Assembly (NCBI RefSeq): GCF_000473245.1
Contig: NC_022524.1
Coordinates: 1,140,501-1,204,500, forward strand
DNA length: 64,000 nt
Reading direction: 5' to 3'
From: Bacillus infantis NRRL B-14911
GTDB lineage: Bacteria > Bacillota > Bacilli > Bacillales > Cytobacillaceae
Under the pieces are notes generated by a model, which was not told where the DNA came from, did no database searches, and saw only the letters and a program-made list of their open reading frames with translations. Position numbers and translations under genes: made by a program. This document shows positions 33,730 to 42,330 of the stretch, in pieces; within the stretch, counting starts at the first letter, position 1; each line of letters opens with the position of its first letter.

Positions 33730-34872
33730 ATGAAAAAAGCAGTACATTTTGGTGCAGGGAATATCGGCCGCGGCTTTATTGGCGCGCTGTTCTCTAAATC
33801 AGGGTATCATGTAACTTTTGTTGATATTGCAGAAGAAATCATCAATCTATTGAATGAACAAGGCGAATATAAAGTCAATCTGGCTGCCGAGAACGGTTCA
33901 TCAGAGAAGATCAGCTCTGTTTCAGGACTTAATAATATGACACAGGAAAGCCAGGTCATTGAAGCCATCGGTGAGGCTGAGTATCTTACAACAGCGATCG
34001 GTCCGAATATCCTGCCGCGCATTGCCCCGCTCATTGCCAAGGGCATTGCTGAAAGAGTTAAAAAAACTGATGACAAGCTGTATATCATTGCCTGTGAAAA
34101 CCAGATTTCAGCTACCGACCTCTTGAAAGGCTATATTCTTGAAAACCTTGATGAGGAAACGGCAGGAAAGCTGGAAGGCCGGGTATTCTTCTTTAATTCA
34201 GCTGTAGACCGGATTGTTCCGATCCAGAATAACCAAGGGTCCCTTGATGTGCTGGTTGAGCCTTACTATGAGTGGGTTGTCGAAGCACCAACAGATATAC
34301 CTGCTGTAGAAGGAATGAAAATCGTTCCTGATCTTGCTCCTTTTATTGAAAGAAAATTATTTACCGTCAATACGGGCCATGCTGTCATCGCCTATCTAGG
34401 GTACCTTGCAGGCAAGGAAACCATTGATGAAGCCCTGAAGGATGAAGCTGTCTACAAACAGGCTGAAGCGACGCTGAAGGAAACTGGCGCATATCTTGTA
34501 AAGGAATATGGGCTTGATGCTGAAGAGCATGCACAGTATATCAAGAAAATTATCGGCCGTTTCCAGAACGGTTTCCTGAACGACGGTGTAACAAGGGTAG
34601 GACGTTCACCGATAAGGAAGCTCGGGCCGAATGACAGGCTTGTCCGTCCTGCAGAACAGGCAATGAAGGCAGGTTTGCCGTTCGAAAATCTTGCCAAGGC
34701 CATTGCTGCGGCACTGCATTTCGACTTCCAGGGAGATGAGGAAGCCGTTAAAATCCAGGAGATGCTGAAAGAGCACGGGCCATTATATGTGCTCAAGGAA
34801 GTCAGCGGCCTGGAGGAAGACAATCTTATTGCAAAAGAAGCTGCCCGCCAGTATGAGCAGATGAAAAAATAA
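33730..34872 (+). CDS. mtlD: Mannitol-1-phosphate 5-dehydrogenase
   Basis: A 380-residue NAD-dependent enzyme that oxidises mannitol 1-phosphate, made by MtlA, to fructose 6-phosphate. It has the N-terminal dinucleotide motif HFGAGNIGRGF, the ACENQISAT segment near residue 125, and the conserved VNTGHAVIAYLGYL-like core with the catalytic Lys-x5-Asn-x2-His pattern around 215-225. An ATG at 33721 overlaps the mtlR stop, but the ATG at 33730 has AAGGGA eight bases ahead and gives the MKKAVHFGAGN start of the family. It closes the mtl operon and is followed by a strong terminator. Confidence 0.95.
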   Translation: MKKAVHFGAGNIGRGFIGALFSKSGYHVTFVDIAEEIINLLNEQGEYKVNLAAENGSSEKISSVSGLNNMTQESQVIEAIGEAEYLTTAIGPNILPRIAPLIAKGIAERVKKTDDKLYIIACENQISATDLLKGYILENLDEETAGKLEGRVFFFNSAVDRIVPIQNNQGSLDVLVEPYYEWVVEAPTDIPAVEGMKIVPDLAPFIERKLFTVNTGHAVIAYLGYLAGKETIDEALKDEAVYKQAEATLKETGAYLVKEYGLDAEEHAQYIKKIIGRFQNGFLNDGVTRVGRSPIRKLGPNDRLVRPAEQAMKAGLPFENLAKAIAAALHFDFQGDEEAVKIQEMLKEHGPLYVLKEVSGLEEDNLIAKEAARQYEQMKK

Positions 34873-34891
34873 TAGTGCTAGAACACTCATG

Positions 34892-34920
34892 CGCCGTTCC
34901 TTGAAGGAACGGCGTTTTTA
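34892..34920 (+). terminator. Terminator of the mtl operon
   Basis: CGCCGTTCC and GGAACGGCG arms followed by TTTTTA. A second hairpin (GCTCCTC / GAGGAGC) lies at about 34930-34955. Confidence 0.9.
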
Positions 34921-35035
34921 TTTGGCTTAGGGCTCCTCCGCCTCGAGGAGGAGCAAGAAACCATCAGAAGGCGCTTATCCCTTTCCTGAAAACGCATTAT
35001 GATTAAAGCAATTAACCGGAATCGAGGGAGCTTAA

Positions 35036-36313
35036 ATGAAAAAATTCAAAGAAATCTTCCAGAATAAGAATTATGCCAGATTATTTTTTGCCAACTTTAC
35101 CTCACAAATGGGAAGCACAATAGGCTTGACTGCTTTCATGTTCTACTTGCTGGATCGTTTTTCAGACCAGCCGGTATATGCCTCGATTACAGAGCTCATG
35201 TACAGCCTCCCGACGCTCGCGGTATTTTTCCTTGTCGGGGTTTTTGCAGACAGGATGGACCGGCAGAAGATTGCCTATTATTGTGACTGGATCACTGCTG
35301 CACTGTCAGTGGCATTGATCGGGACAATCCTGATAGGCTGGATGCCTTTGATTTTCTTTGTACTGTTCCTCAGGAGCGCTGTGCAGAAGTTCTTTTTCCC
35401 TGCCGAGCATGCGATGGTCCAGGGGATATTGAAAGAAGATGACTATACGGCTGCAGCCGGCTTGAACCAGCTGATCATGAGTCTTTTCATGCTGTTCGGG
35501 AACGGCCTTGGCATTTTGGCCTACTGGACAGTGGGCGTTTACGGCGCCATCCTGGTAGATGCTGTCACATTCGGGCTCAGTGCCCTTTTGATCAGATCAT
35601 GCCGCATTGCAGAAGAGGTCCGCCTTCCTAATGGAAAGCACACATTGAAGGACCTCAACCTTAAGCTTGTATTCAGGGATTTCAAAGTGGGGATGCAGTA
35701 TATTTTGAACAATAAGCTGCTGTCGGCCCTGCTAGCTGGTTTCATCGTTTTCGGTGTTGTGAACGGCGGCTTCAGCGTTATGCCGGTTTTTATGCTGAAA
35801 TACAGGCTTGCGCCAGAAACATATGAAGAATTATCGGTTGTCATCGGGATGGTTTTCGGAGCAGGCATTCTGCTCGGCAGCTTCATCGCCACCTTGCTTT
35901 CCCAGAAAATAAAGCTTTATCAGATGATCATTGCCGGAATCACCATCACAGGGGGCTTTGTGATTGCCGCTTCCTTTGCAGAATCTATTATCCTGTTTAT
36001 GGTATTGATTTTCCTGACATCCCTCGGCCTGCCTCTTGTAAATATCGCAATCGGCGGATGGATGCCCAGCATCATCGACCCCAAAATGATGGGAAGGGTC
36101 CAGGGATGGATCAGCCCGCTGATGATGCTTTCACAGTCAGTCACCCTCGGTTTCATCGCCTACAGCTTCCCGGCGATCCTGAAAGTAGAAATGCTTTATT
36201 GGCTTGTAGGAGGATGCCTGATACTGGTCGGCCTGTTTTACACAGCTGTCCTGCCTAAATACAGCCGGACCGAAGAAGAATTGGAAAAGGCGGCAGCTGA
36301 AACGGCAATTTAA
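35036..36313 (+). CDS. MFS transporter, macrolide-efflux-like
   Basis: A 425-residue major facilitator of the MFS_3/DHA3 branch that includes MefA-type macrolide pumps and B. subtilis YfmI and YkuC. It opens with NKNYARLFFANFTSQMGSTIGLTAFMFYL, has the loop 2-3 motif GVFADRMDRQKIAYYCD (about residue 75), and QKFFFPAEHAMVQGILKEDD-like and GRVQGWISPLMMLSQ segments. Twelve hydrophobic segments can be counted. The ATG at 35036 follows GAGGGAG. The substrate is unknown. Confidence 0.85.
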   Translation: MKKFKEIFQNKNYARLFFANFTSQMGSTIGLTAFMFYLLDRFSDQPVYASITELMYSLPTLAVFFLVGVFADRMDRQKIAYYCDWITAALSVALIGTILIGWMPLIFFVLFLRSAVQKFFFPAEHAMVQGILKEDDYTAAAGLNQLIMSLFMLFGNGLGILAYWTVGVYGAILVDAVTFGLSALLIRSCRIAEEVRLPNGKHTLKDLNLKLVFRDFKVGMQYILNNKLLSALLAGFIVFGVVNGGFSVMPVFMLKYRLAPETYEELSVVIGMVFGAGILLGSFIATLLSQKIKLYQMIIAGITITGGFVIAASFAESIILFMVLIFLTSLGLPLVNIAIGGWMPSIIDPKMMGRVQGWISPLMMLSQSVTLGFIAYSFPAILKVEMLYWLVGGCLILVGLFYTAVLPKYSRTEEELEKAAAETAI

Positions 36314-36901
36314 ATAGGCTCTTTTCGTAAAGATTGCTGCTCTTAATTATAACAAGAATAATTTCCATTTTATGGTGTTGGATAAAGAGGAGCTTAATCC
36401 TTATTCGGGTGACCAGCAAGCCTTAAAATAAGCGGAGATTCTGCGGTTAGGCTCCTGAAAATAGCAGGGGTGGGTACAAATAAGCGGAGAATTTCCGGTT
36501 AAGAGTAGCGAAGTTGCCCATTTTCCTGTTTTTTGAGTTGATAGACGGAATTTCTCCGTCTATTTGAGCTAATTTTAGTGTTTTTTCGAAATTAGGGGGA
36601 ATTCCTACGCTTATTTTTCAGCCTGTCACGGCTTCCGTCATTCAGGTCCGGGAAGTTCCGCTTTTTATGGCTTGGCGGGAAATTACTCTTAATAAGGATA
36701 GCAAAATAGCAAAAGTCAACGGGAAAAGAGCCTTTAATTAAGAAGCGGACACTGCCCAGAGTTCTCTTCTTTTATGATTCTGCCGCCAATTAACAAGGGG
36801 TTTGGAAGGATTATAAGCTCTTCATCTAGAAGCATAAGAAATGGGATTCTTTTGCATATGATCGATGCTGCAAAACACTATTTAAAGAAAGGGAGAGTAT
36901 A
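36314..36901. repeat. Intergenic region with short imperfect repeats
   Basis: Nearly 600 bases without a gene. It holds several copies of an AATAAGCGGAGA-like unit in either orientation (near 36428, 36479 and, inverted, near 36605) and a 9-bp inverted repeat ATAGACGGA / TCCGTCTAT at 36541-36563. These look like copies of a short dispersed intergenic repeat of Bacillaceae. No RNA gene was recognised. Confidence 0.55.
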
Positions 36902-37267
36902 ATGAATTATTCACCAATCAATTTTCAAGAGAAGTTTTCAAAATTTGCGGATCATTGGTCCCCTAAAGTTATTGCTGAAATGAATGATTATCAATTTAAG
37001 CTTGTTAAAGTCCAAGGGGACTTTGTATGGCATAAGCATAATGACACGGACGAAGTTTTTATCGTTCTGGAAGGCAGGCTGACCATTGAGTTCCGTGATG
37101 GAAAAGTGGAGCTGGGAGAAGGGGAGCTGTTTGTCACCCCTAAAAATACTGAACATAAGCCTTTTGCCGGGAACGAATGCAAAATCATGCTTGTAGAGCC
37201 GAAGGGCGTTATAAATACCGGGCAGGAAAGAACAGAGCAGACAGCGGAGAATGATGTTTGGATATAA
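36902..37267 (+). CDS. Cupin-domain protein
   Basis: A 121-residue single-domain cupin. Cupin motif 1 reads W-H-K-H-N-D-T-D-E-V-F-I-V-L-E-G (about 40-56) and motif 2 is GELFVTPKNTEHKPFAG (about 74-90), giving the His/Glu metal ligands. Small cupins of this kind act as mannose-6-phosphate-isomerase-like or metal-binding proteins; no specific role can be assigned. The ATG at 36902 follows AAAGGGAG at a good distance. Confidence 0.85.
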   Translation: MNYSPINFQEKFSKFADHWSPKVIAEMNDYQFKLVKVQGDFVWHKHNDTDEVFIVLEGRLTIEFRDGKVELGEGELFVTPKNTEHKPFAGNECKIMLVEPKGVINTGQERTEQTAENDVWI

Positions 37268-37355
37268 GTTAACAAAAACCCGCCTGCTAATATAGAAGTT
37301 TCCCGGCTATGAAGATAGATAATAAAAACCAGACCAATGGGGGCTTGGATGGATA

Positions 37356-38243
37356 ATGTATAAAACTGGTGTCATTGCCGGTATCATGACATTCCTTTTC
37401 TATATAGTATTTTTGCTTCTATACCTTTTAGAAGTCATCAATGAATATGCCTTTGTCTTTATGCTGTTTCTCCTGCTGGTGATTCTGCTGAATTTATGGT
37501 TTGTTTTCCGCCAAAAACGTAAAAACAGAATACAAATCACAGTTTCAGCCTTTCTCCTCTTCCTCCTGTTCTGCTATGAACTGCCGCTGCTGCTGGTAGC
37601 GCTGAGCTCTCCCCCTTCGCATGTCGCTTATGCCTACCAGGAACCGAATGAGGCCTTAAAGGGATCGGGTATTTTTTCGGTAGGCGTAGCTGAATTTACG
37701 CTGAAAAACCAGAACAGTGAACAAGATGCCAAAAAGATTTTGGCAGCGCAGGGAGTTGACGTACTGTCCGTTGCTGAAGTGGATCATAAAGTTAGATATG
37801 ACAGCAAAAACCGGCAGCTGTTAAAATGGCTTCATCTGCAGAAAGAACCTTTGCTGCAAATGGAAGAGAACGCAGCAGAATACCTGGGAAAAGAAGACGA
37901 TTGGCTCAGGAGATTTATACAGCAGCCAGACATTGCCGGTAATAGTGCCGGACTCAGCCTGGCGCTTTCAGGGCTCATTAAAGAAGGACTCCTTGAAAAC
38001 AGGCTGCCTGTTGCAGTTACGGGCGCGATTAATGAGCATGGAGAAGTATCTTATGTAGGATTGATAAAGGAAAAAATCCTGATTGCTGAAAGATCTGGAT
38101 TCTTATACCTGATCATTCCGAGTGAAAATGCGGAAGAAGCTGCAGCTATACAAAAAGAAAGCAGCAGAAAAATAGAAATTATTGATGTTTCACATGTGGA
38201 TGAAGCTGTTGAAGCTATTGGGAGATTGAATGATGGAGGATAG
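37356..38243 (+). CDS. Membrane-anchored Lon-like (S16) protease without ATPase domain
   Basis: A 295-residue protein with three N-terminal hydrophobic segments (about 5-27, 31-51 and 60-84) and a C-terminal S16 peptidase domain. The catalytic Ser is S197 in GNSAGLSLALSG and the Lys is K240 in GLIKEK; the 43-residue gap equals that between Ser679 and Lys722 of E. coli Lon. There is no AAA+ ATPase and no obvious PDZ domain, unlike the related YlbL. It may cut membrane or extracytoplasmic substrates without ATP. The gene is followed within 40 bases by a HAD phosphatase gene and then a GNAT gene, so the three probably form an operon. Confidence 0.82.
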   Translation: MYKTGVIAGIMTFLFYIVFLLLYLLEVINEYAFVFMLFLLLVILLNLWFVFRQKRKNRIQITVSAFLLFLLFCYELPLLLVALSSPPSHVAYAYQEPNEALKGSGIFSVGVAEFTLKNQNSEQDAKKILAAQGVDVLSVAEVDHKVRYDSKNRQLLKWLHLQKEPLLQMEENAAEYLGKEDDWLRRFIQQPDIAGNSAGLSLALSGLIKEGLLENRLPVAVTGAINEHGEVSYVGLIKEKILIAERSGFLYLIIPSENAEEAAAIQKESSRKIEIIDVSHVDEAVEAIGRLNDGG

Positions 38244-38281
38244 CATCAGGAATTTTCATAAAGAAAGAGAGGACGAGATAC

Positions 38282-38902
38282 ATGGACAGCATTATTTTTG
38301 ATTTAGATGGGACCATCTGGGATTCAATTGATACAGTTCTGGTTGCCTGGAACAGTGTCATTAAAGAAGAGGACCGCAAGGAAGGTAAATTGACACGGAA
38401 AGATTTTGAAGGAACAATGGGTCTGCAGATGGATGAAATAAGCCGCAGGCTTTTTCCTGATCTAACAGAAGAACAGCGGCAGCAGCTGGTGGAGGAATGC
38501 AGGAAGGCTGAAGCACACTTCCTGGGAATCCATGGTGGAGAACTTTATGAAAATGCTGAAAAAGTCCTGGAGGAACTTTCGCAAAAATATAAGCTCTTCA
38601 TTGTCAGCAACTGCCAGGAGGGCTACATAGAGGTTTTCTATAAATATCATAAGCTTGAAAAATATTTTCTTGATTTCGAAAATCCCGGCCGGACCGGCCT
38701 TTCAAAGGGTGAGAATATCAAATTGATCATAGAAAGAAATCATCTTTCCAGCCCGGTATATGTAGGTGACACAGAAGGCGACAGAAAAGCCGCCAGATTC
38801 GCAGGAATCCCTTTCGTTTATGCTCAATACGGCTTCGGGGAAGTGAGTGAATATGATAAGGAGATTAAAAAATTTGAAGATCTCTTAAAGGTTTTCGGCT
38901 GA
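38282..38902 (+). CDS. HAD-superfamily phosphatase (PGP-like)
   Basis: A 206-residue HAD hydrolase of the phosphoglycolate phosphatase/pyrophosphatase type. Motif I is FDLDGTIWDS (nucleophile Asp at about 7, acid/base Asp at 9), motif II is VSNC at about 106, Lys lies in GLSKGENIK, and motif IV is YVGDTEGDRKAA near 160. A helical cap domain spans about 15-85. The substrate is not evident. It lies one base ahead of the GNAT gene and close to the Lon-like gene. Confidence 0.85.
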   Translation: MDSIIFDLDGTIWDSIDTVLVAWNSVIKEEDRKEGKLTRKDFEGTMGLQMDEISRRLFPDLTEEQRQQLVEECRKAEAHFLGIHGGELYENAEKVLEELSQKYKLFIVSNCQEGYIEVFYKYHKLEKYFLDFENPGRTGLSKGENIKLIIERNHLSSPVYVGDTEGDRKAARFAGIPFVYAQYGFGEVSEYDKEIKKFEDLLKVFG

Positions 38903-38903
38903 A

Positions 38904-39482
38904 ATGATCACCTATTTGGGAACACCGCTAATGGAGACCGAAAGACTGAAGCTCAGGAGGCTGAAACGTTCGGACAGCCAAGCCATCTTCGACCGATGGC
39001 TTTCAGATGAGCGCGTAGCAGAAAACAGGGTGAGTGCGGCACACAGGACGGTTTCTGAAACCAATGCGAGAGTGGCGGATATAGCAGCCAGATATGAAAG
39101 GAAAGACTTTTGCTGGTGGGGAATCGAATTGAAAGCCACGGGGGAATTAGTCGGAGAAATTGACTTGTATGATTGGGATCTGACCACCGGAAACAGCAGC
39201 GTCAGCTATTCCCTGGGCTATGCCTGGTGGAATAAAGGATATGCTACAGAAGCATTAAAGGCGGTCATGGAGTTTGGGTTCTCTGAAATGAATCTTCATA
39301 AAATTTCTGCCGCTCATAATACGGATAATCCTGCTTCCGGGAAAGTGATGAAGAAAGCGGGAATGAAGCAAGAAGGAATTGTCAGGCATATGATACGTAA
39401 TGCCAAAGGACAGTATAAGGATTGCGTTCTTTACGGCATCCTGCAGGAAGATTTTCTAAAAATGAATTTTCAGAAGGATTGA
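38904..39482 (+). CDS. GNAT acetyltransferase (RimJ/RimL type)
   Basis: A 192-residue acetyltransferase. It begins PLMETERLKLRRLKRSDSQAIF, has the acetyl-CoA loop in YAWWNKGYATEAL (about 105-117) and the C-terminal NPASGKVMKKAGMKQEG segment. It starts one base after the HAD gene stop and is surely co-transcribed with it. The acceptor is unknown; ribosomal-protein or small-amine acetylation are typical for this branch. Confidence 0.87.
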   Translation: MITYLGTPLMETERLKLRRLKRSDSQAIFDRWLSDERVAENRVSAAHRTVSETNARVADIAARYERKDFCWWGIELKATGELVGEIDLYDWDLTTGNSSVSYSLGYAWWNKGYATEALKAVMEFGFSEMNLHKISAAHNTDNPASGKVMKKAGMKQEGIVRHMIRNAKGQYKDCVLYGILQEDFLKMNFQKD

Positions 39483-39643
39483 TTGCTTTTCAAGCCTCTC
39501 CCTCAGATTGATTGCTGAGACAGAACCTTTTTTTTGCCGAAAAAATTTTTATAACCTAAGTTTTAAACGATCATAAGGAGGCATCGTCCATTGTGAATTT
39601 CCCTTTTTATCATTAAATTCTAAGATAAAGAGGGGCAGGTTAT

Positions 39644-40837
39644 ATGAAAAGCAAATCTTTCCGGTCTCTTTGGATTGGGCAGTCACTCGCCAATTTAGGA
39701 GATGTGTTTTATATAGTGGGTTTGATATCCATTTTATATTCTGTTACCGGGTCTCCGGTGTACCTGGCACTGCTGCCGTTTTTGAATATGGCAGGCCGGG
39801 CTGTTAGCGGAGCAATTTCGCCATTAATGCTCAATAAATACAAACTTAAATCCATGCTTGTCAGCTCCCAGGTGAGCAAGACGCTGGCGCTTTTTATTCT
39901 TTCTGGCTGGCTTTGGCTGCAAAGCTCTCCGGAGATACTGTTCGTATTAGTATTGATATTTGTTATTGCTTTTTTCGACGGCTGGGCACTCCCGGCTTCA
40001 GACGCCATGCTGCCAAGGCTGGTGGAGAAAGAAGAACTGATGAAAGCCAACAGCTTTTTAGCTTTATTAAATGAATCTATCCAATTAGGCGGCTGGGCAC
40101 TTGGCGGCATTTTGACTGCAGCGGCAGGAGGGCAGAATGTCATCTGGCTTACGCTGGCTTTCTATGCCGTGTCTTCCCTGATGATGCAGTTAATCAATGA
40201 TAAGACTCCATTCCAGTCCAATACTGAAAAGCAAAGTACGGTGAACGTTCTGCTGGAAGGCTGGATCTCTATTTGGACGCAGCCTGTTTTGCGCAGCTTT
40301 CATGTGGTGATTCTAATAGAAGCCATTGCTAACGTAGTCTGGATAGCTGCCATTCTTTATGTATTTGTTGCGGAAGTTTTAAAGGCAGGGGAAGCCTGGT
40401 GGGGTTATATCAACACTTCTTTTTTCATGGGCTTAATATTGGGCGGGGTCATATGCAAGAAGTTCTCTTCTATTTTTGAAAAAAATATGAAACTCACCTT
40501 GATATCCGCCTCTTTCGGAGTGGCCATAGTGACATTGCTGTTTGGCGCCAATTCACTGGCCTGGGCTGCATTACTATTAGTATTTCTCAGCGGGCTTATC
40601 CATCAGATCAAAGGCATCATTCTGTACACCTATATACAAAAAGAGGTCGCGGCAGAAGAGCTGCCAAAGGTGTTCAGTGCCCAGCATACGCTGGTCTCCA
40701 TGGCGTTTGCCCTTTCAACAGTATTGTTTGGGGCGATGGCGGAGAACAACAGTGCGGAGATTACTTTCGTAATTGCGGGAATACTGCTGCTGTTTAACGG
40801 AATCTACCTGCTGGCGGTCAGAAAGAGATTCTCCTGA
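39644..40837 (+). CDS. MFS transporter (MFS_3-like)
   Basis: A 397-residue major facilitator with about 12 hydrophobic segments, similar in build to the transporter at 35 kb: opening FRSLWIGQSLANLGDVFYIVGL, DGWALPASDAMLPRLVEKEELMKANS near residue 110-135, and ESIQLGGWALGG in helix 5. Loop 2-3 is poorly conserved. The ATG at 39644 follows AGAGGGG. Very strong terminator downstream. The exported compound is unknown. Confidence 0.82.
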   Translation: MKSKSFRSLWIGQSLANLGDVFYIVGLISILYSVTGSPVYLALLPFLNMAGRAVSGAISPLMLNKYKLKSMLVSSQVSKTLALFILSGWLWLQSSPEILFVLVLIFVIAFFDGWALPASDAMLPRLVEKEELMKANSFLALLNESIQLGGWALGGILTAAAGGQNVIWLTLAFYAVSSLMMQLINDKTPFQSNTEKQSTVNVLLEGWISIWTQPVLRSFHVVILIEAIANVVWIAAILYVFVAEVLKAGEAWWGYINTSFFMGLILGGVICKKFSSIFEKNMKLTLISASFGVAIVTLLFGANSLAWAALLLVFLSGLIHQIKGIILYTYIQKEVAAEELPKVFSAQHTLVSMAFALSTVLFGAMAENNSAEITFVIAGILLLFNGIYLLAVRKRFS

Positions 40838-40857
40838 GATTATTTAAAAGATGAATA

Positions 40858-40893
40858 ACTGAAGGCTGCATTTTTGCAAATGCAGCCTTCAGT
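40858..40893 (+). terminator. Terminator with 16-bp stem
   Basis: ACTGAAGGCTGCATTT pairs perfectly with AAATGCAGCCTTCAGT around a TTGC loop; the T run is short. Confidence 0.88.
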
Positions 40894-40933
40894 TTGTGCA
40901 GCCGGCACTATCTAAAATTTTTTCGAAAAAAAA

Positions 40934-40959
40934 TGAACGATTTTCGTGGCCCAGCCGTC
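40934..40959 (+). promoter_or_regulatory. Sigma-Y autoregulatory promoter
   Basis: TGAACG (40934-40939), a 16-bp spacer and CGTC (40956-40959). This equals the element reported for SigY-dependent promoters of B. subtilis (TGAACG, 16 bp, CGTC). It lies about 80 bases before sigY. Confidence 0.85.
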
Positions 40960-41041
40960 ATATGAATGAAAAGAAAATGAACAGCAGCGGAATAGAGCAG
41001 GATAAGAGGTAACCTATCATAAAAGGGCATTGGAAGGAAAG

Positions 41042-41605
41042 ATGTCAAAAATGGAAGACAAAGAGCTCGTCAAGGCAGCCAAAAAAGGTGACAAAAGGGC
41101 ACTGGCCATGCTTTTTAAGCAAAATTACCCTTTTCTGGTCAAGTATTTGGTCAAGGCAGCCATGGATAAGGATCTGGCAGAGGAGCTTGCCCAGGAAACC
41201 ATGGCAAAATCCCTCGAAAAAATCAATTTGTATAATGGCCAATCGAAGTTCTCTTCCTGGCTCATTTCCATTGCGACCAATTTATATATAGACCATCTGC
41301 GCAGGAAGAAAAGGGAGAAACACTGGCAAGGGCAGGAGCAGTCATGGAGGAAGCTGAAATGGCAGATGGAGAGCCGGAATGAAGAGTGGAATGATGCTCT
41401 TGCCGCTCTTGGCAAATTGAAAGATGATATACGTGTAGCAATCGTTTTAAAGCATTATTACGGCTATTCCTACGACGAAATAGGAAACATGATGAAAATA
41501 TCCCCCGGAACAGCCAAATCAAGAATCCATAATGGACTTGCAGCTGTCAGAAAGGAGCTGGGCCTGCATGAAAAAGGAACAGAAAATCATACCGCTGGAA
41601 AGTAA
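41042..41605 (+). CDS. sigY: ECF RNA polymerase sigma factor SigY
   Basis: A 187-residue ECF sigma factor. Region 2 reads YPFLVKYLVKAAMDKDLAEELAQETMAKSLEKI and FSSWLISIATNLYIDHLRRKKR; region 4 reads ALGKLKDDIRVAIVLKHYYGYSYDEIGNMMKISPGTAKSRIHNGLA. The order sigY-yxlC-yxlD-yxlE and the upstream TGAACG/CGTC promoter identify it as SigY. The ATG at 41042 follows GGAAGGAAAG; a TTG four codons earlier and ATG three codons later are alternatives. In B. subtilis SigY responds to nitrogen starvation and controls mainly its own operon. Confidence 0.92.
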   Translation: MSKMEDKELVKAAKKGDKRALAMLFKQNYPFLVKYLVKAAMDKDLAEELAQETMAKSLEKINLYNGQSKFSSWLISIATNLYIDHLRRKKREKHWQGQEQSWRKLKWQMESRNEEWNDALAALGKLKDDIRVAIVLKHYYGYSYDEIGNMMKISPGTAKSRIHNGLAAVRKELGLHEKGTENHTAGK

Positions 41606-41924
41606 ATACGAAAATAAACAGGATAGATTGGCAGCTGATGAAATCGAAAAAGGGCTTGAGATCCTTGACCAGTCATTTTCTATTCATACTCCGGAGCTTG
41701 AATGGTTCGAGGAGATGGTTGCAGAAAAGCAGGAGCAGCTGCGGAAAAGCTGGATAAGGGATATTGGCCTGTTCTTTGTGATGGCAGCGGTGATATTAAC
41801 GGTCCTGCTTACTACCCTGCACCAGCTTCCAGCTGTCTTCATAGCCATCCAGGCAGCAGCCGGGATATTCATTACAGGGGCAGGCACCTACTATTTTGTC
41901 AGGCAAAGGGTGAATGAAGCATGA
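41568..41924 (+). CDS. yxlC: Anti-sigma-Y factor YxlC
   Basis: A 118-residue protein with a charged N-terminal cytoplasmic part (residues 1-60, which would bind SigY) and two transmembrane helices (about 65-82 and 88-108). This matches YxlC, the negative regulator of SigY in B. subtilis. The ATG at 41568 lies inside sigY, ten bases after AAAGGAG, so the genes overlap by 38 bases. Its 3' end overlaps yxlD by four bases. The function is inferred from gene order and topology. Confidence 0.82.
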   Translation: MKKEQKIIPLESKYENKQDRLAADEIEKGLEILDQSFSIHTPELEWFEEMVAEKQEQLRKSWIRDIGLFFVMAAVILTVLLTTLHQLPAVFIAIQAAAGIFITGAGTYYFVRQRVNEA

Positions 41925-42139
41925 ATGAGGAAATTTCCCTGCCGCTCCTGCTGCTTGTTGCCGTTATACTAATCAGCCAAAGTGTTTTTCTCTTTCTTCA
42001 TGCGAGAAAAAGGGGGCATCATTATTGGCTGTGGGGTCTGATCGGCCTTATCCAGGCGCCGATGCCCCTCTTGGTTTATTTTATTTTTGTCGAGAAGAGC
42101 TGGAGGAAAAACAAGGGAGATAAAGAATGGAGAAATTAA
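41921..42139 (+). CDS. yxlD: YxlD, PLDc_N-type membrane protein
   Basis: A 72-residue protein with two transmembrane helices (about 8-26 and 36-56) and basic ends, typical of the small PLDc_N family (W-G-L-I-G-L-I-Q-A-P pattern). YxlD acts together with YxlC to restrain SigY in B. subtilis. The ATGA overlap with yxlC shows translational coupling, and the gene overlaps yxlE. Confidence 0.82.
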   Translation: MNEEISLPLLLLVAVILISQSVFLFLHARKRGHHYWLWGLIGLIQAPMPLLVYFIFVEKSWRKNKGDKEWRN

Positions 42140-42330
42140 AGCAGCTTCTCTTATTTACGGCTCTCGGCGGGCAGCTCCTTGGGCTCGCGATGATTTTCAT
42201 CAATTTAAAGGCGGCTGTCATATTTTATGCCTCCTATGCCATATTAATCATTGCTTTGCTTATCATGGTGGGCTGGGAAAGGAATAAAGAAAAAAAGGAG
42301 GAAAATGAGCATGATTATCGTCACTACTGA
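42127..42330 (+). CDS. yxlE: YxlE membrane protein
   Basis: A 67-residue protein with two hydrophobic helices (about 7-24 and 28-48) and a charged, Lys/Glu-rich C-terminal tail. Position in the operon and size fit B. subtilis YxlE, which takes part in negative control of SigY. It overlaps yxlD by 13 bases and the next gene by 20 bases. Confidence 0.75.
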   Translation: MEKLKQLLLFTALGGQLLGLAMIFINLKAAVIFYASYAILIIALLIMVGWERNKEKKEENEHDYRHY

